NCBI RefSeq assembly: GCF_023228785.1
Contig: NZ_JALOAN010000012.1
Coordinates: forward strand, 1-62,348
Origin: Sulfurimonas sp.
GTDB taxonomy: Bacteria > Campylobacterota > Campylobacteria > Campylobacterales > Sulfurimonadaceae
Length of the DNA: 62,348 bases
Direction of reading: 5' to 3'
The notes beneath the pieces were generated by a model. The model was given only the letters and a program-made list of their open reading frames with translations, was not told the origin of the DNA and made no database searches. The position numbers and the translations under genes are program-made. Below, piece by piece: positions 17,847 to 25,665 of the stretch. The first letter of the stretch is position 1; each line of letters starts with the position of its first letter.

Positions 17847-18794
17847 ATGCAAAGTAATACATTTTTTACTAGAAACAGAGCATATATACTTACCCTCTTA
17901 GGTTTAGGTGTCGTTGGTCTTATATTTGTTAGTTTTTTAATGATTATAGAGTGGGAGTACTTTTTAAAGTACCCCATCCATGTCCTCTTAACTGGAGATA
18001 CTAGTGGAGTTTTAACTGAGCCAACTTCAAACTACCAAGCGATGGTAAATGCAGCTTTTGGTCCTAGTTATAATTCTATTGCTCCGGAGATTATTCGTGC
18101 GAGCAATGAGAGACAAGAGTTTATTTGGTGGGTATTTGTAGCAGAGATTGCGATCTTTTGTTTTATGTATGCGAAATACGGAAGAAAAGTTGCAACAGTT
18201 AGAGATCCAAACGATAAAGTTCAAGTTTTTTCTATCTTTCATAGAGCTGTGATTTGGTTAAACATTATCGTAATATCTGCTTTAATAATTACAGGCTTCA
18301 ATATAACATGGGGTATGCGCTCAGGTGGTGGAGATATAGCATTTTTCCTTAGAGGTTCACATGAGATCTTAGGTCTTGTTTGGCTTCCTTTATGGTTTGC
18401 TATGACTCTTATCGCATTTAAAGATGCGAAGATTTTATTTAATAACTCTATAACTAAAAAGCTTATACTCAGAGGTGGTTATTCACCTATGAGAAGAGTT
18501 ATATTTATAGTTTTTGTCATTATGGGAGCTGGTCTTTTACTTAGTGGTATAACTATTTGGTATATTCATCCAGATGCATATACTCATAGTGAGTTTATAC
18601 AGCTAAAGAGAGCAATGATCTATCTTCATTTTGGAGCTAGTGTTTTAATGATGTTCTTCTTGATGGATTTTGTTTACTCGGTTATGATCGCAGTAAAAGG
18701 AAATCTTAAAGGTTTAGTAACAGGAAAGTATCCAAGAGAGCATCTTGAGCAATTAGCGCCAGATGTTTTAAAAGATATAGAAGAAAAAAGGTAG
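17847..18794 (+). CDS. fdhC: Formate dehydrogenase cytochrome b subunit
   Basis: The 315-residue integral membrane protein anchors the enzyme and passes electrons to menaquinone. The N-terminal extension has one membrane helix (about 14-35) followed by a long loop. Four core helices then contain the likely haem histidines: SIFHRAVIWLN, RGSHEILGLVWLP and IYLHFGASVLMMFF. The extended N-terminus matches the form I know from Wolinella-type FdhC. It lies between fdhB and fdhD with spacings of 9 and 6 bp. Confidence 0.9.
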   Translation: MQSNTFFTRNRAYILTLLGLGVVGLIFVSFLMIIEWEYFLKYPIHVLLTGDTSGVLTEPTSNYQAMVNAAFGPSYNSIAPEIIRASNERQEFIWWVFVAEIAIFCFMYAKYGRKVATVRDPNDKVQVFSIFHRAVIWLNIIVISALIITGFNITWGMRSGGGDIAFFLRGSHEILGLVWLPLWFAMTLIAFKDAKILFNNSITKKLILRGGYSPMRRVIFIVFVIMGAGLLLSGITIWYIHPDAYTHSEFIQLKRAMIYLHFGASVLMMFFLMDFVYSVMIAVKGNLKGLVTGKYPREHLEQLAPDVLKDIEEKR

Positions 18795-18800
18795 TCTGAC

Positions 18801-19631
18801 ATGACTAAGTTAATGACAAGCACAGAGATTCCACAACTACATCCTAACTTAGGTGATCACACTAAAAGAGTGATCATCGAAAGGTTTGATCTAGATGGAA
18901 TTGACACATTTGAAGACTATGTTATAAAAGAACAAAGAGTTAAGTTTTTTCTAAATGGAGTAAAATTCCTCTCAGTTATGTGTATTGCGAAATATCAAGA
19001 CGCACACATTGTAGGTTTTTTACTCTCAGAAGCTGTCATAAAGAGTCTTTATGATGTTAAGAGTCTAAAGGTTAGCGAAGATGGACTCAGCGTCTATGTA
19101 GATGCTGATATTTCACAAGAGGGTTATGATAATCTTTTTAAAGAAAAAACTCTAACATCAGGATGCTGTATTGGTGTAACTGGTAATGCAGAGGAGCTTT
19201 TTAAATGCTCATTTGTAAGTACAGATTACACTCTTAGTGCTGATGAGGCACTAAAAACTATGAGAGATTTTTCAAAGCCATCTGAACTATTTGATAACAC
19301 TGGTTGTGTCCACAAAGCAAGACTTGTTTTAGAAGATGGTAGCTTTTTTGAGGCTGAAGATATAGGAAGGCACAACGCTATTGATAAGGTAGTTGGTCTT
19401 GCAACACTATCTAAAAAAAATATAGAGAGATCTGTTTTATACGCAAGTGGCCGACTCTCTATGGAGATGGTTGTAAAGTGTGTAATGCACAAGATCCCCA
19501 TAGTAATATCTAAAGCCGCAGTTACATTTCAAGGTATAAAAGCCGCGAATGAGCACGGCATAACTCTTGTTGGATTTGCAAGAGGAAATAAGATGAATCT
19601 ATATACTCATTCTGCTAGAATAGGAGTATAA
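18801..19631 (+). CDS. fdhD: Formate dehydrogenase accessory sulfurtransferase
   Basis: The 276-residue protein belongs to the FdhD family. Signatures include NTGCVHKARLVLEDG, EDIGRHNAIDKVVGLA, YASGRLSMEMVVKC and ISKAAVTFQGIKAANEHGITLVGFARG. The protein takes sulfur from a cysteine desulfurase and sulfurates the bis-MGD cofactor of FdhA. The active-site loop reads TSGCCIG, whereas E. coli FdhD has CxxC there as I recall. The first Cys is kept and the second has moved next to it. It is the last gene of the tight fdhA-B-C-D run. Confidence 0.95.
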   Translation: MTKLMTSTEIPQLHPNLGDHTKRVIIERFDLDGIDTFEDYVIKEQRVKFFLNGVKFLSVMCIAKYQDAHIVGFLLSEAVIKSLYDVKSLKVSEDGLSVYVDADISQEGYDNLFKEKTLTSGCCIGVTGNAEELFKCSFVSTDYTLSADEALKTMRDFSKPSELFDNTGCVHKARLVLEDGSFFEAEDIGRHNAIDKVVGLATLSKKNIERSVLYASGRLSMEMVVKCVMHKIPIVISKAAVTFQGIKAANEHGITLVGFARGNKMNLYTHSARIGV

Positions 19632-19635
19632 GAAA

Positions 19636-19684
19636 AGTAGGTACTTCTCATTAGCTTCCCCTAGTTTAAGAGGAAGTACCTACT
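19636..19684 (+). terminator. 12-bp perfect inverted repeat between fdhD and the desulfurase-like gene
   Basis: AGTAGGTACTTC (19636-19647) pairs perfectly with GAAGTACCTACT (19673-19684), followed on the plus strand by a run of A and then the next ribosome site GAGGAAAT. The 25-nt loop contains CTTCCCCT, which could instead pair with AGAGGAAG overlapping the second arm. Two alternative structures are therefore possible. It may be an attenuating terminator or an RNA-processing element between the genes. A downstream T-run is lacking. Confidence 0.45.
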
Positions 19685-19698
19685 AAAAAAGAGGAAAT

Positions 19699-20673
19699 AT
19701 GCTACATCTAAATAGACTTCAATACAACTCACTTCAAACAATAGATCTCTCAAACTCACTCTCTCTAAATGCACTCAAAGAAAACCGAGAGTATGAAAAA
19801 CTCTGCTTAGATTTTAAAGATAAATACAAACATAAGATGCTAAAAACATTCTCATTTTCAAAAGAGGGATTTTTAGGTCTTTTTCTTGAGTTAGATGCAA
19901 AGATTGCAATTAGTCTGGGTGAGAGCCAAGCTGTTGTTGAGGCTGGAATACTTTATGAAAAACTTGGGTTTAGTGTCAAATGGCTTGAGTTAAACAGAGA
20001 TGGAAGTGTAGATCTATCGAACTTAAATGGTGTAGATTTTGTTTTTGTCTCTTCTTATGTAATGGATACCTTTGTAAAAACAGATCTAGGTCAAATTAAA
20101 AAGATTTCAGACGCTAAAATTATCTCAAATGCCTCTGCAAATTACAATGAAAATAGCGATGCGATCTATTTTGACTCTTACAAATTAACAGGCTTTGCTC
20201 TTAGTGGAGTTTTACTTTTTAATGATGAAATCTTCGATCTAATAAGCATAGGCTTTATGGACACTCTTGCTCTAAAGTTATGTTTTGATGCACTAAAGAT
20301 CCAAAGCTTTAACTTTGAGTTAAAGGGCAAGTTTTTAAAAGAGTTAAAGAAGAGTTTTAAAGAAGATCTCTACTTTTTCGTAGATCCAAATAGTACGCTT
20401 GAGTACTCACTACATTTTGGACTAAAAGGCATAAAAGCAAGAGAATTTATAAGAACTTTAGCACTAAGTAAGATCTTCATTACAAATGGCGAGGGATGCT
20501 CACTAGGACTTGCAAAACCATCAAGAGTCATACAAGCTATGGGTTATAGTGAGACACAAAGTAGAAATAGTATAGAATTATCTTTTATGGATGAGATGAG
20601 CCAAGAGGAGATAGTGAGTATAGTAAAGACAATGCGTCTAAAATATACCCAGCTTATCTCTTTTAATGATTGA
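19699..20673 (+). CDS. Diverged cysteine desulfurase-like (class V aminotransferase fold) protein
   Basis: The 324-residue protein has weak but ordered NifS/IscS features. ISLGESQAVVEAGILYEKLGF corresponds to the GETEA region. YFDSYKLTG with Lys162 matches the PLP-lysine segment SxHKxxGPxG. NGEGCSLGLAKPSRVIQAMG with Cys267 matches the active-site Cys loop followed by PSxVLxAxG. It is shorter than usual (about 390-400) and the His before the PLP lysine is Tyr. The cofactor-stacking Asp region reads ISNASANYN, without the usual HxDxxQ. Next to fdhD it could supply persulfide for FdhA maturation or handle selenium. Loss of activity is also possible. The family call is moderate and the role is inference. 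Confidence 0.65.
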   Translation: MLHLNRLQYNSLQTIDLSNSLSLNALKENREYEKLCLDFKDKYKHKMLKTFSFSKEGFLGLFLELDAKIAISLGESQAVVEAGILYEKLGFSVKWLELNRDGSVDLSNLNGVDFVFVSSYVMDTFVKTDLGQIKKISDAKIISNASANYNENSDAIYFDSYKLTGFALSGVLLFNDEIFDLISIGFMDTLALKLCFDALKIQSFNFELKGKFLKELKKSFKEDLYFFVDPNSTLEYSLHFGLKGIKAREFIRTLALSKIFITNGEGCSLGLAKPSRVIQAMGYSETQSRNSIELSFMDEMSQEEIVSIVKTMRLKYTQLISFND

Positions 20674-20689
20674 TACGCAGCTTTAGGAA

Positions 20690-20799
20690 GCGATGCTTTA
20701 GCTTCGCCCTGTGGGTTTTGAATTAGTAAGCAGCTTTCAAATCCTTTCTACGAGGTTCATCGTGCAGAACGCCACAGGTTAGCGTTCCTAAAAACCTCG
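20690..20799. repeat. Highly structured intergenic region between convergent genes
   Basis: The gap between the convergent desulfurase-like gene and serA contains several nested inverted repeats. GAAGC/GCTTC lies near 20693-20705. CCTGTGG pairs with CCACAGG (about 20708-20714 and 20772-20778). CGAGGTT pairs with AACCTCG (20751-20757 and 20793-20799). AACGC pairs with GCGTT (20768-20772 and 20782-20786). No clean intrinsic terminator is seen. It may be a decayed REP-like element or a bidirectional transcription stop. Confidence 0.4.
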
Positions 20800-20818
20800 C
20801 TTCCGAAAAGATTTCTAA

Positions 20819-22414
20819 CTAGATTCTCGCGTAATCAACACTCAAACAAGCATCAAGCTCTGAAAGTTCTTGCAGAGTCTTCTCATCGACGCCATCATCA
20901 ACTAAGATAACAGCTAACGCTTCTGAATCTTGGTTTCTTGCTAGTGAGAAGTCTGCAATATTAACATTGTTCTTAGCTAGGGTTGAACCAATACTTCCAA
21001 TAACACCTGGAACATCACTGTTTTTAAACAGAATCATATTACCCTTTAGTGCCACTTCAATATCAAAACCATCAATCGCAACTATACGCTTAACACCATC
21101 ATCAAAGATAGTAGCGCTAATAGTTGTAGTTCCCTCAGATGTAGTTAGTTTAACTGTTATAAGGCTCTTAAATACAGATGAATCGCTAAGTTCTTCTGAC
21201 TCTATCTTTATGCCTTTTTCTTTTGCAACAAATTCAGCATTTACATAGTTTATAGTATCACTTGAACTCTCACTCATAGCCCCTACTGCTACAAAGGTAG
21301 AGAGAGACTCAACATACTTAGCTATCTCGCCTTGTCCGCTAACTTTTATAGCTACGATTTGAGATTGATTGATCTGAGATGCCAAAAATCCTATCTTTTG
21401 TCCCATCTCTAAAAATGGTTTTACAAAAGGTGGGATTTTACTCTCATCTATTGGCAAGTTCATCGCATGAGCAAAGGAGATACCTTTAGCTGCTTCTATC
21501 GCATTTTGTGCAGCTTGAGTTCCAATGTTATACTGTGACTCATAAGTATTTGCACCTAAGTGTGGAGAGACTATGATGTTATCAAGATCTAAAAGAGGAT
21601 GATCTGTAGCTGGCTCTTTGTTAAAAACATCTATACCCGCAAAACGGATTTTCTTAGATTTTAAACCATTATAGAGTGCTTCTTCATTGTAAAGACCACC
21701 TCTTGCACAGTTTACTAATACTACTCCATCTTTCATCTTAGCAATTTCTTCTTCATCTATCATGTTAAGAGTCTCTTTATTTTTAGGTGTATGAATTGTA
21801 ATAATGTCACAAGCTAAAATATCTTCGAAGTTTTTAGTATAAGTCATATCAAGATCAGTAACTTTTGATGGGCTTACATATGGATCATAAGCGATGATAT
21901 CCATCTCAAAAGATTTAGCTCTGATTGCTACACGAGAACCGATATTACCAAAACCAATAACACCTAATTTTTTGCCTTTCATCTCATAGCCATACCACTT
22001 CTCTCTTTTCCAAATTCTTTGGTTTTTAAGATGATCATGTGAATATGGAAACATTCTCATACATGAGAGCATATGAGCCATTGTAAGTTCCACTGCAGCT
22101 ACTGTATTTGCAGTTGGCACATTCATAACTATGATGCCTTCTTTTGAACACCCCTCTATATCAACATTATCAACACCAACACCAGCACGCACTATTGCTT
22201 TCATGTTTTTAGCAGCTGCGATAAAAGCAGTATCTACATCAGTAGAACTTCTTGTTATTGCTACATCTGCACCAGCGATAATATCAAGAAGTTTTACCTT
22301 ATCTTCATCAGCTGCCATTATTAAGTTGATGTTTTCATCATTTCTAAGCATCTCAAGACCAGCTTCATGAATATGATCGCAGACTACTATTGTATGTTTT
22401 TTACGACTTGGCAT
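20819..22414 (-). CDS. serA: D-3-phosphoglycerate dehydrogenase
   Basis: The 531-residue enzyme makes 3-phosphohydroxypyruvate, the first step of serine synthesis. The NAD fold has GVIGFGNIGSRVA. Catalytic residues appear as Arg in NCARGG, Glu in VFNKEPA and His in SPHLGANTYE. After the catalytic part come an intervening domain and a C-terminal ACT domain (about 455-531, starting near NMILFKNSDVPGVIG). This is the long class with serine feedback potential. It is the last gene of the minus-strand pheS-pheT-aroA-ispH-rpsA block, an order I recall from Helicobacter. Confidence 0.97.
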   Translation of the reverse strand: MPSRKKHTIVVCDHIHEAGLEMLRNDENINLIMAADEDKVKLLDIIAGADVAITRSSTDVDTAFIAAAKNMKAIVRAGVGVDNVDIEGCSKEGIIVMNVPTANTVAAVELTMAHMLSCMRMFPYSHDHLKNQRIWKREKWYGYEMKGKKLGVIGFGNIGSRVAIRAKSFEMDIIAYDPYVSPSKVTDLDMTYTKNFEDILACDIITIHTPKNKETLNMIDEEEIAKMKDGVVLVNCARGGLYNEEALYNGLKSKKIRFAGIDVFNKEPATDHPLLDLDNIIVSPHLGANTYESQYNIGTQAAQNAIEAAKGISFAHAMNLPIDESKIPPFVKPFLEMGQKIGFLASQINQSQIVAIKVSGQGEIAKYVESLSTFVAVGAMSESSSDTINYVNAEFVAKEKGIKIESEELSDSSVFKSLITVKLTTSEGTTTISATIFDDGVKRIVAIDGFDIEVALKGNMILFKNSDVPGVIGSIGSTLAKNNVNIADFSLARNQDSEALAVILVDDGVDEKTLQELSELDACLSVDYARI

Positions 22415-22451
22415 TTAGTGCCTCCCCAAATATAATTTTATATTTTAGCAT

Positions 22452-22931
22452 TTATATATCTTCTTTGAAAAGCTCTATATTTGCTGATATTTGATAATTT
22501 TTCAAGACTCTAACTAAAGAGTTGAGTCTTGCTACATCTTTAGAGTAGATAAGCAACTCTACACTATTTTTGTCTCTCACAAGATAATATTTCAAGCTAT
22601 GTTGTTTTAGCTCCTCTTTTAAGCAAAAGAGTTGATATGGATCTAAGAGTGGAGCTGAGAGTTTATATATAGTTTTACTAACTATCTTTTCATCTAAGTC
22701 TAGCTCTATAAAGACTTCATTAACAGGATAAAAATATCCTAACTTTTGGGTTTTTGAAAAATGATTTAACCAAACATCTTGAGGTTTTTTCTGCAAGACT
22801 TCACTTTTATGTCTAAGTGGTTGCCCATAGTTTTGTTCATGTGAAGGATTTATAGAGATAAGGAAAAAGATGATAAAAATGGCAACTCCAAGTGCTAAGA
22901 CTGGAGTAAACCATTTTAATATTTTTTTCAT
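22452..22931 (-). CDS. Conserved membrane-anchored protein between rpsA and serA, function unknown
   Basis: The 159-residue protein has one N-terminal membrane helix (about 9-29) with the rest predicted outside the cytoplasm. No enzymatic motif is recognised. The segment about 75-159 alternates charged and hydrophobic residues and looks like a small alpha/beta domain (LLDPYQLFCLKEELKQHSLKYYLV, then LVRVLKNYQISANIELF). It has some resemblance to a SPOR-like or ferredoxin-like fold, but I cannot support that firmly. It starts 1 bp after the rpsA stop, so it is translationally coupled. An unknown gene in the same position occurs in Helicobacter as I recall. Confidence 0.8.
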   Translation of the reverse strand: MKKILKWFTPVLALGVAIFIIFFLISINPSHEQNYGQPLRHKSEVLQKKPQDVWLNHFSKTQKLGYFYPVNEVFIELDLDEKIVSKTIYKLSAPLLDPYQLFCLKEELKQHSLKYYLVRDKNSVELLIYSKDVARLNSLVRVLKNYQISANIELFKEDI

Positions 22932-22932
22932 C

Positions 22933-24591
22933 TTATTGGAATTTGTCTTTTATAAGGTCTCCTAGAGAGTTTGACGTCGTATCATTAATCTCATCTAAAA
23001 GTTCTTGATTTTTAATATAGTCTAGTTTTTTAACAGATAGACGAATACGGTCTCTTTTTGTGTCTATTACTGCGATTGCAGCTTCTATCTCTTGACCTAC
23101 TTCTAGCTCTTCTTTTACAAGTGGAGCTAAATCTTCATCACGAATAAGTGCATCAACACCATCTTCTAAAGAGACAAATACACCAAACTCTTTGATATCG
23201 CGGATAGTTCCTTTAACAGCAGTGTTTACTCTATGGTTAGTTGCAAACTTATCAATAGGACTCTCTAGTAGAGTTTTGCGGTTAAGTGATATTTTTTGAT
23301 CTTCTTCATTGATCTTAGCAATCTTAACTTCAACCTCTTCACCAACTTTTAAAACATCTTTACACTTCGTGTTTTTATCCCATGAGATATCTTGATTGTG
23401 AAGTAAGCCCTCTACTGAACCAACACGAACAAACGCACCAAAGTCAGTTAAAGATGTAACTTCACCAGTTACCACATCACCTTCACGGAAGTTTTTGATA
23501 AACTCATCAAATGGCTTTGGAAGTAGTCTCTTTAGTGAAACTCTAAGTTTATGAGTCTTAGGATTTATCTCAATAACTTCAACATCAATCTCTTGTCCTA
23601 CTGTTAGGTAGTCATTTGGATTTTTAACATTTTTACTCCAAGTAATCTCTGAAATATGTAAGAAACCTTCTATGTCATTTCCTAAATCTACAAAAACACC
23701 ATAAGCTTCAATGTTTGAGACTGTAACAGTGATAGTATCACCTTCATCTAACTCACTCTCAACTTCTGCCCATGGATCTGGTTGAACTGCTTTGATAGAA
23801 AGAGAAAGATGTCTTTTATCTTTATCATAAGAGATAGCTTTAACAGTTACAACATCTCCCTCTTTATAAAGTTTTGATGGATTAACTGGACCTTTATAGC
23901 TGATTTCATTATAGTGAACTAAACCATCAACACCACCAACATCTACGAACATTCCATAGCTAGTGATTTTTTTGATAGTTCCCTCAACTAATATATCATC
24001 TTCCATTAGTTTGTCAATGATCTCTTTTTTCTTTTTTCTCTCTTCGTTAAATAGCTTACGACGAGATACTACTATAGAGTTCTCTTCTGCATCAACTTTT
24101 ACAACTTGTGCTTTTATTTTGCGACCAACTACTTCGTCAGTCTCTTTAAAAGCAGCAAGTGATCGAGGCATAAAGAAAGAAACATCATCAGCTTCTACTA
24201 CATATCCACCACGATTTTTCTTAGTTATAACACCTTCGATAACTAAATCTTCAAAGTCTTCTTTGTGTGCATCAATAAAGTCAATAGTCTTTTGTAGCTC
24301 TAATACTTTTTTGTAAGAGATTTTAGGACGCTCATTGTAGTATCCCATAACCATTACTTTTATCTTATCGCCTGTATTAAACATCAAACTACCATCTTTT
24401 GAGCGGATCTCATCAAGGCTTATAATACCCTCTAACTTATCGCCAACACCTACCAATGCTCTATCTTCGTCTGCTTGAATCTCAACAATCTCACCCTCTA
24501 CGATGCGACTTGATTCCTGCTGCTTTTCTGTTGCAGCAAACATCTCTGCAAAATTTTCTTCTTCTTCAAATGATTCGTTATCGAACGCCAT
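22933..24591 (-). CDS. rpsA: 30S ribosomal protein S1
   Basis: The 552-residue protein contains six S1 (OB-fold) repeats. The clearest are GTIKKITSYGMFVDVGGVDGLVHYNEIS, VSNIEAYGVFVDLGNDIEGFLHISEI, GEVTSLTDFGAFVRVGSVEGLLHNQDIS and GTIRDIKEFGVFVSLEDGVDALI. It binds mRNA on the small subunit and helps translation initiation. The length is normal. A TACAAT hexamer upstream (24624-24629) suggests its own promoter besides read-through from ispH. It lies 100 bp downstream of ispH. Confidence 0.97.
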   Translation of the reverse strand: MAFDNESFEEEENFAEMFAATEKQQESSRIVEGEIVEIQADEDRALVGVGDKLEGIISLDEIRSKDGSLMFNTGDKIKVMVMGYYNERPKISYKKVLELQKTIDFIDAHKEDFEDLVIEGVITKKNRGGYVVEADDVSFFMPRSLAAFKETDEVVGRKIKAQVVKVDAEENSIVVSRRKLFNEERKKKKEIIDKLMEDDILVEGTIKKITSYGMFVDVGGVDGLVHYNEISYKGPVNPSKLYKEGDVVTVKAISYDKDKRHLSLSIKAVQPDPWAEVESELDEGDTITVTVSNIEAYGVFVDLGNDIEGFLHISEITWSKNVKNPNDYLTVGQEIDVEVIEINPKTHKLRVSLKRLLPKPFDEFIKNFREGDVVTGEVTSLTDFGAFVRVGSVEGLLHNQDISWDKNTKCKDVLKVGEEVEVKIAKINEEDQKISLNRKTLLESPIDKFATNHRVNTAVKGTIRDIKEFGVFVSLEDGVDALIRDEDLAPLVKEELEVGQEIEAAIAVIDTKRDRIRLSVKKLDYIKNQELLDEINDTTSNSLGDLIKDKFQ

Positions 24592-24623
24592 TACCTATCC
24601 TCTTGTTACATAAAAATTGCGTG

Positions 24624-24629
24624 ATTGTA
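24624..24629 (-). promoter_or_regulatory. Candidate -10 element for rpsA
   Basis: On the minus strand this reads TACAAT, 33 bp before the rpsA ATG, with A/T-rich sequence upstream and no clear -35, as is common in this phylum. It fits an additional promoter for the highly expressed ribosomal gene. Confidence 0.4.
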
Positions 24630-24691
24630 CCTTAATTATGTTTATTTTACTATAAATTTAGGAGTCTAGGTCTGAAGTTTTGATAATAAAG

Positions 24692-25525
24692 CTATTTGTT
24701 AACATTGTTTTGTATGGAGTTTACTACATTTTGGATAATCCAATCAGGTGTAGATGCACCAGCACTAATGCCACAAAACTCTTTATCTTTAAACCATTCG
24801 TAATCCAAATCATTTTCATCTTCTATGTGGTAACTAGATGGGCAAAAATCCTCTGAGATGCTAAAGAGTTGCTTTGTATTTGATGAATTTTTTCCACCGA
24901 TGATAATCATAACATCAGCCCTCTTAGAGATCTTTCTAACTGCCTCTTGGTTTTCAAAAGTAGCATTACAGATGGTGTTAAAAACTCTTACTTCTTTATA
25001 TCTTGGAATAAGATAGTTTGCAACTTCGAGATAATCTTCAACTCTTCTTGTAGTTTGAGCTACAAGTGCGACTCTCTCCTTTAGCTTTATATCTTCTAGA
25101 TCTTTAGAGCAAGTTACAACTTTAGCCCCATGAATAGCATAACTTTTAACACCTTTGATTTCAGGATGAGCTTCGTCTCCAAAGATAACAATATCATAAC
25201 CAGCCTCACTCATCTCTTGACAAATTTGTTGTGGTTTTGTTACATAGGGGCAAGTTGCATCTACAACATCGACTCTATTTTCTTTTAACTCTTCAAGTTC
25301 ATTTTTTGGGATGCCGTGAGTACGTATAACTGCTTTATCACCTGTTTTAAAACTCTTATGATCATCTGTAAGACCTACTTTAAAGTCTCTCTCAAGTCTT
25401 GCTATCTCTTTTGAGTTATGGATAAGAGGCCCATAAGTAGCAGAGTTTTTATTCTCTTCTGCTATCTTAATAGCGCGTTTAACTCCAAAACAAAACCCAT
25501 AATTTTCAGCTAGTTCAATTTTCAT
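24692..25525 (-). CDS. ispH: 4-hydroxy-3-methylbut-2-enyl diphosphate reductase
   Basis: The start at 25525 follows AAAGGAGAC at good spacing; a longer ATG at 25552 adds nine residues not usual in the family. The 277-residue protein catalyses the last step of the MEP isoprenoid pathway. The three cluster cysteines are visible: Cys12 in GFCFGVKRAI, Cys in DATCPYVTKPQ and Cys in TICNATFENQEA. The catalytic Glu/His region includes FGDEAHPEIKG. It sits between aroA and rpsA. Confidence 0.96.
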   Translation of the reverse strand: MKIELAENYGFCFGVKRAIKIAEENKNSATYGPLIHNSKEIARLERDFKVGLTDDHKSFKTGDKAVIRTHGIPKNELEELKENRVDVVDATCPYVTKPQQICQEMSEAGYDIVIFGDEAHPEIKGVKSYAIHGAKVVTCSKDLEDIKLKERVALVAQTTRRVEDYLEVANYLIPRYKEVRVFNTICNATFENQEAVRKISKRADVMIIIGGKNSSNTKQLFSISEDFCPSSYHIEDENDLDYEWFKDKEFCGISAGASTPDWIIQNVVNSIQNNVNK

Positions 25526-25554
25526 ATTATTTGTCTCCTTTTCTTTAAACATAA

Positions 25555-25620
25555 CTTCATCATTCTAAACTTGATTAAAAACTCTTGCTTCATCAGCCTG
25601 AACTTGATTCAGGATCTCCT
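25555..25620. repeat. Tandem pair of REP-like palindromes
   Basis: Two copies of a 33-bp unit lie head to tail. The first (25555-25587) contains CTTCATCA, then TAAACTTGATTAAAA. The second (25588-25620) contains CTTCATCA, then CCTGAACTTGATTCAGG, a perfect 6-bp stem around CTTGA. The second matches the palindrome at 50784-50804, so this is a dispersed intergenic repeat, and the first copy has decayed. Confidence 0.55.
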
Positions 25621-25665
25621 TGGTGTCTTATTAGATTCCGTATCTAAATGAAACTTATCTCTTGC

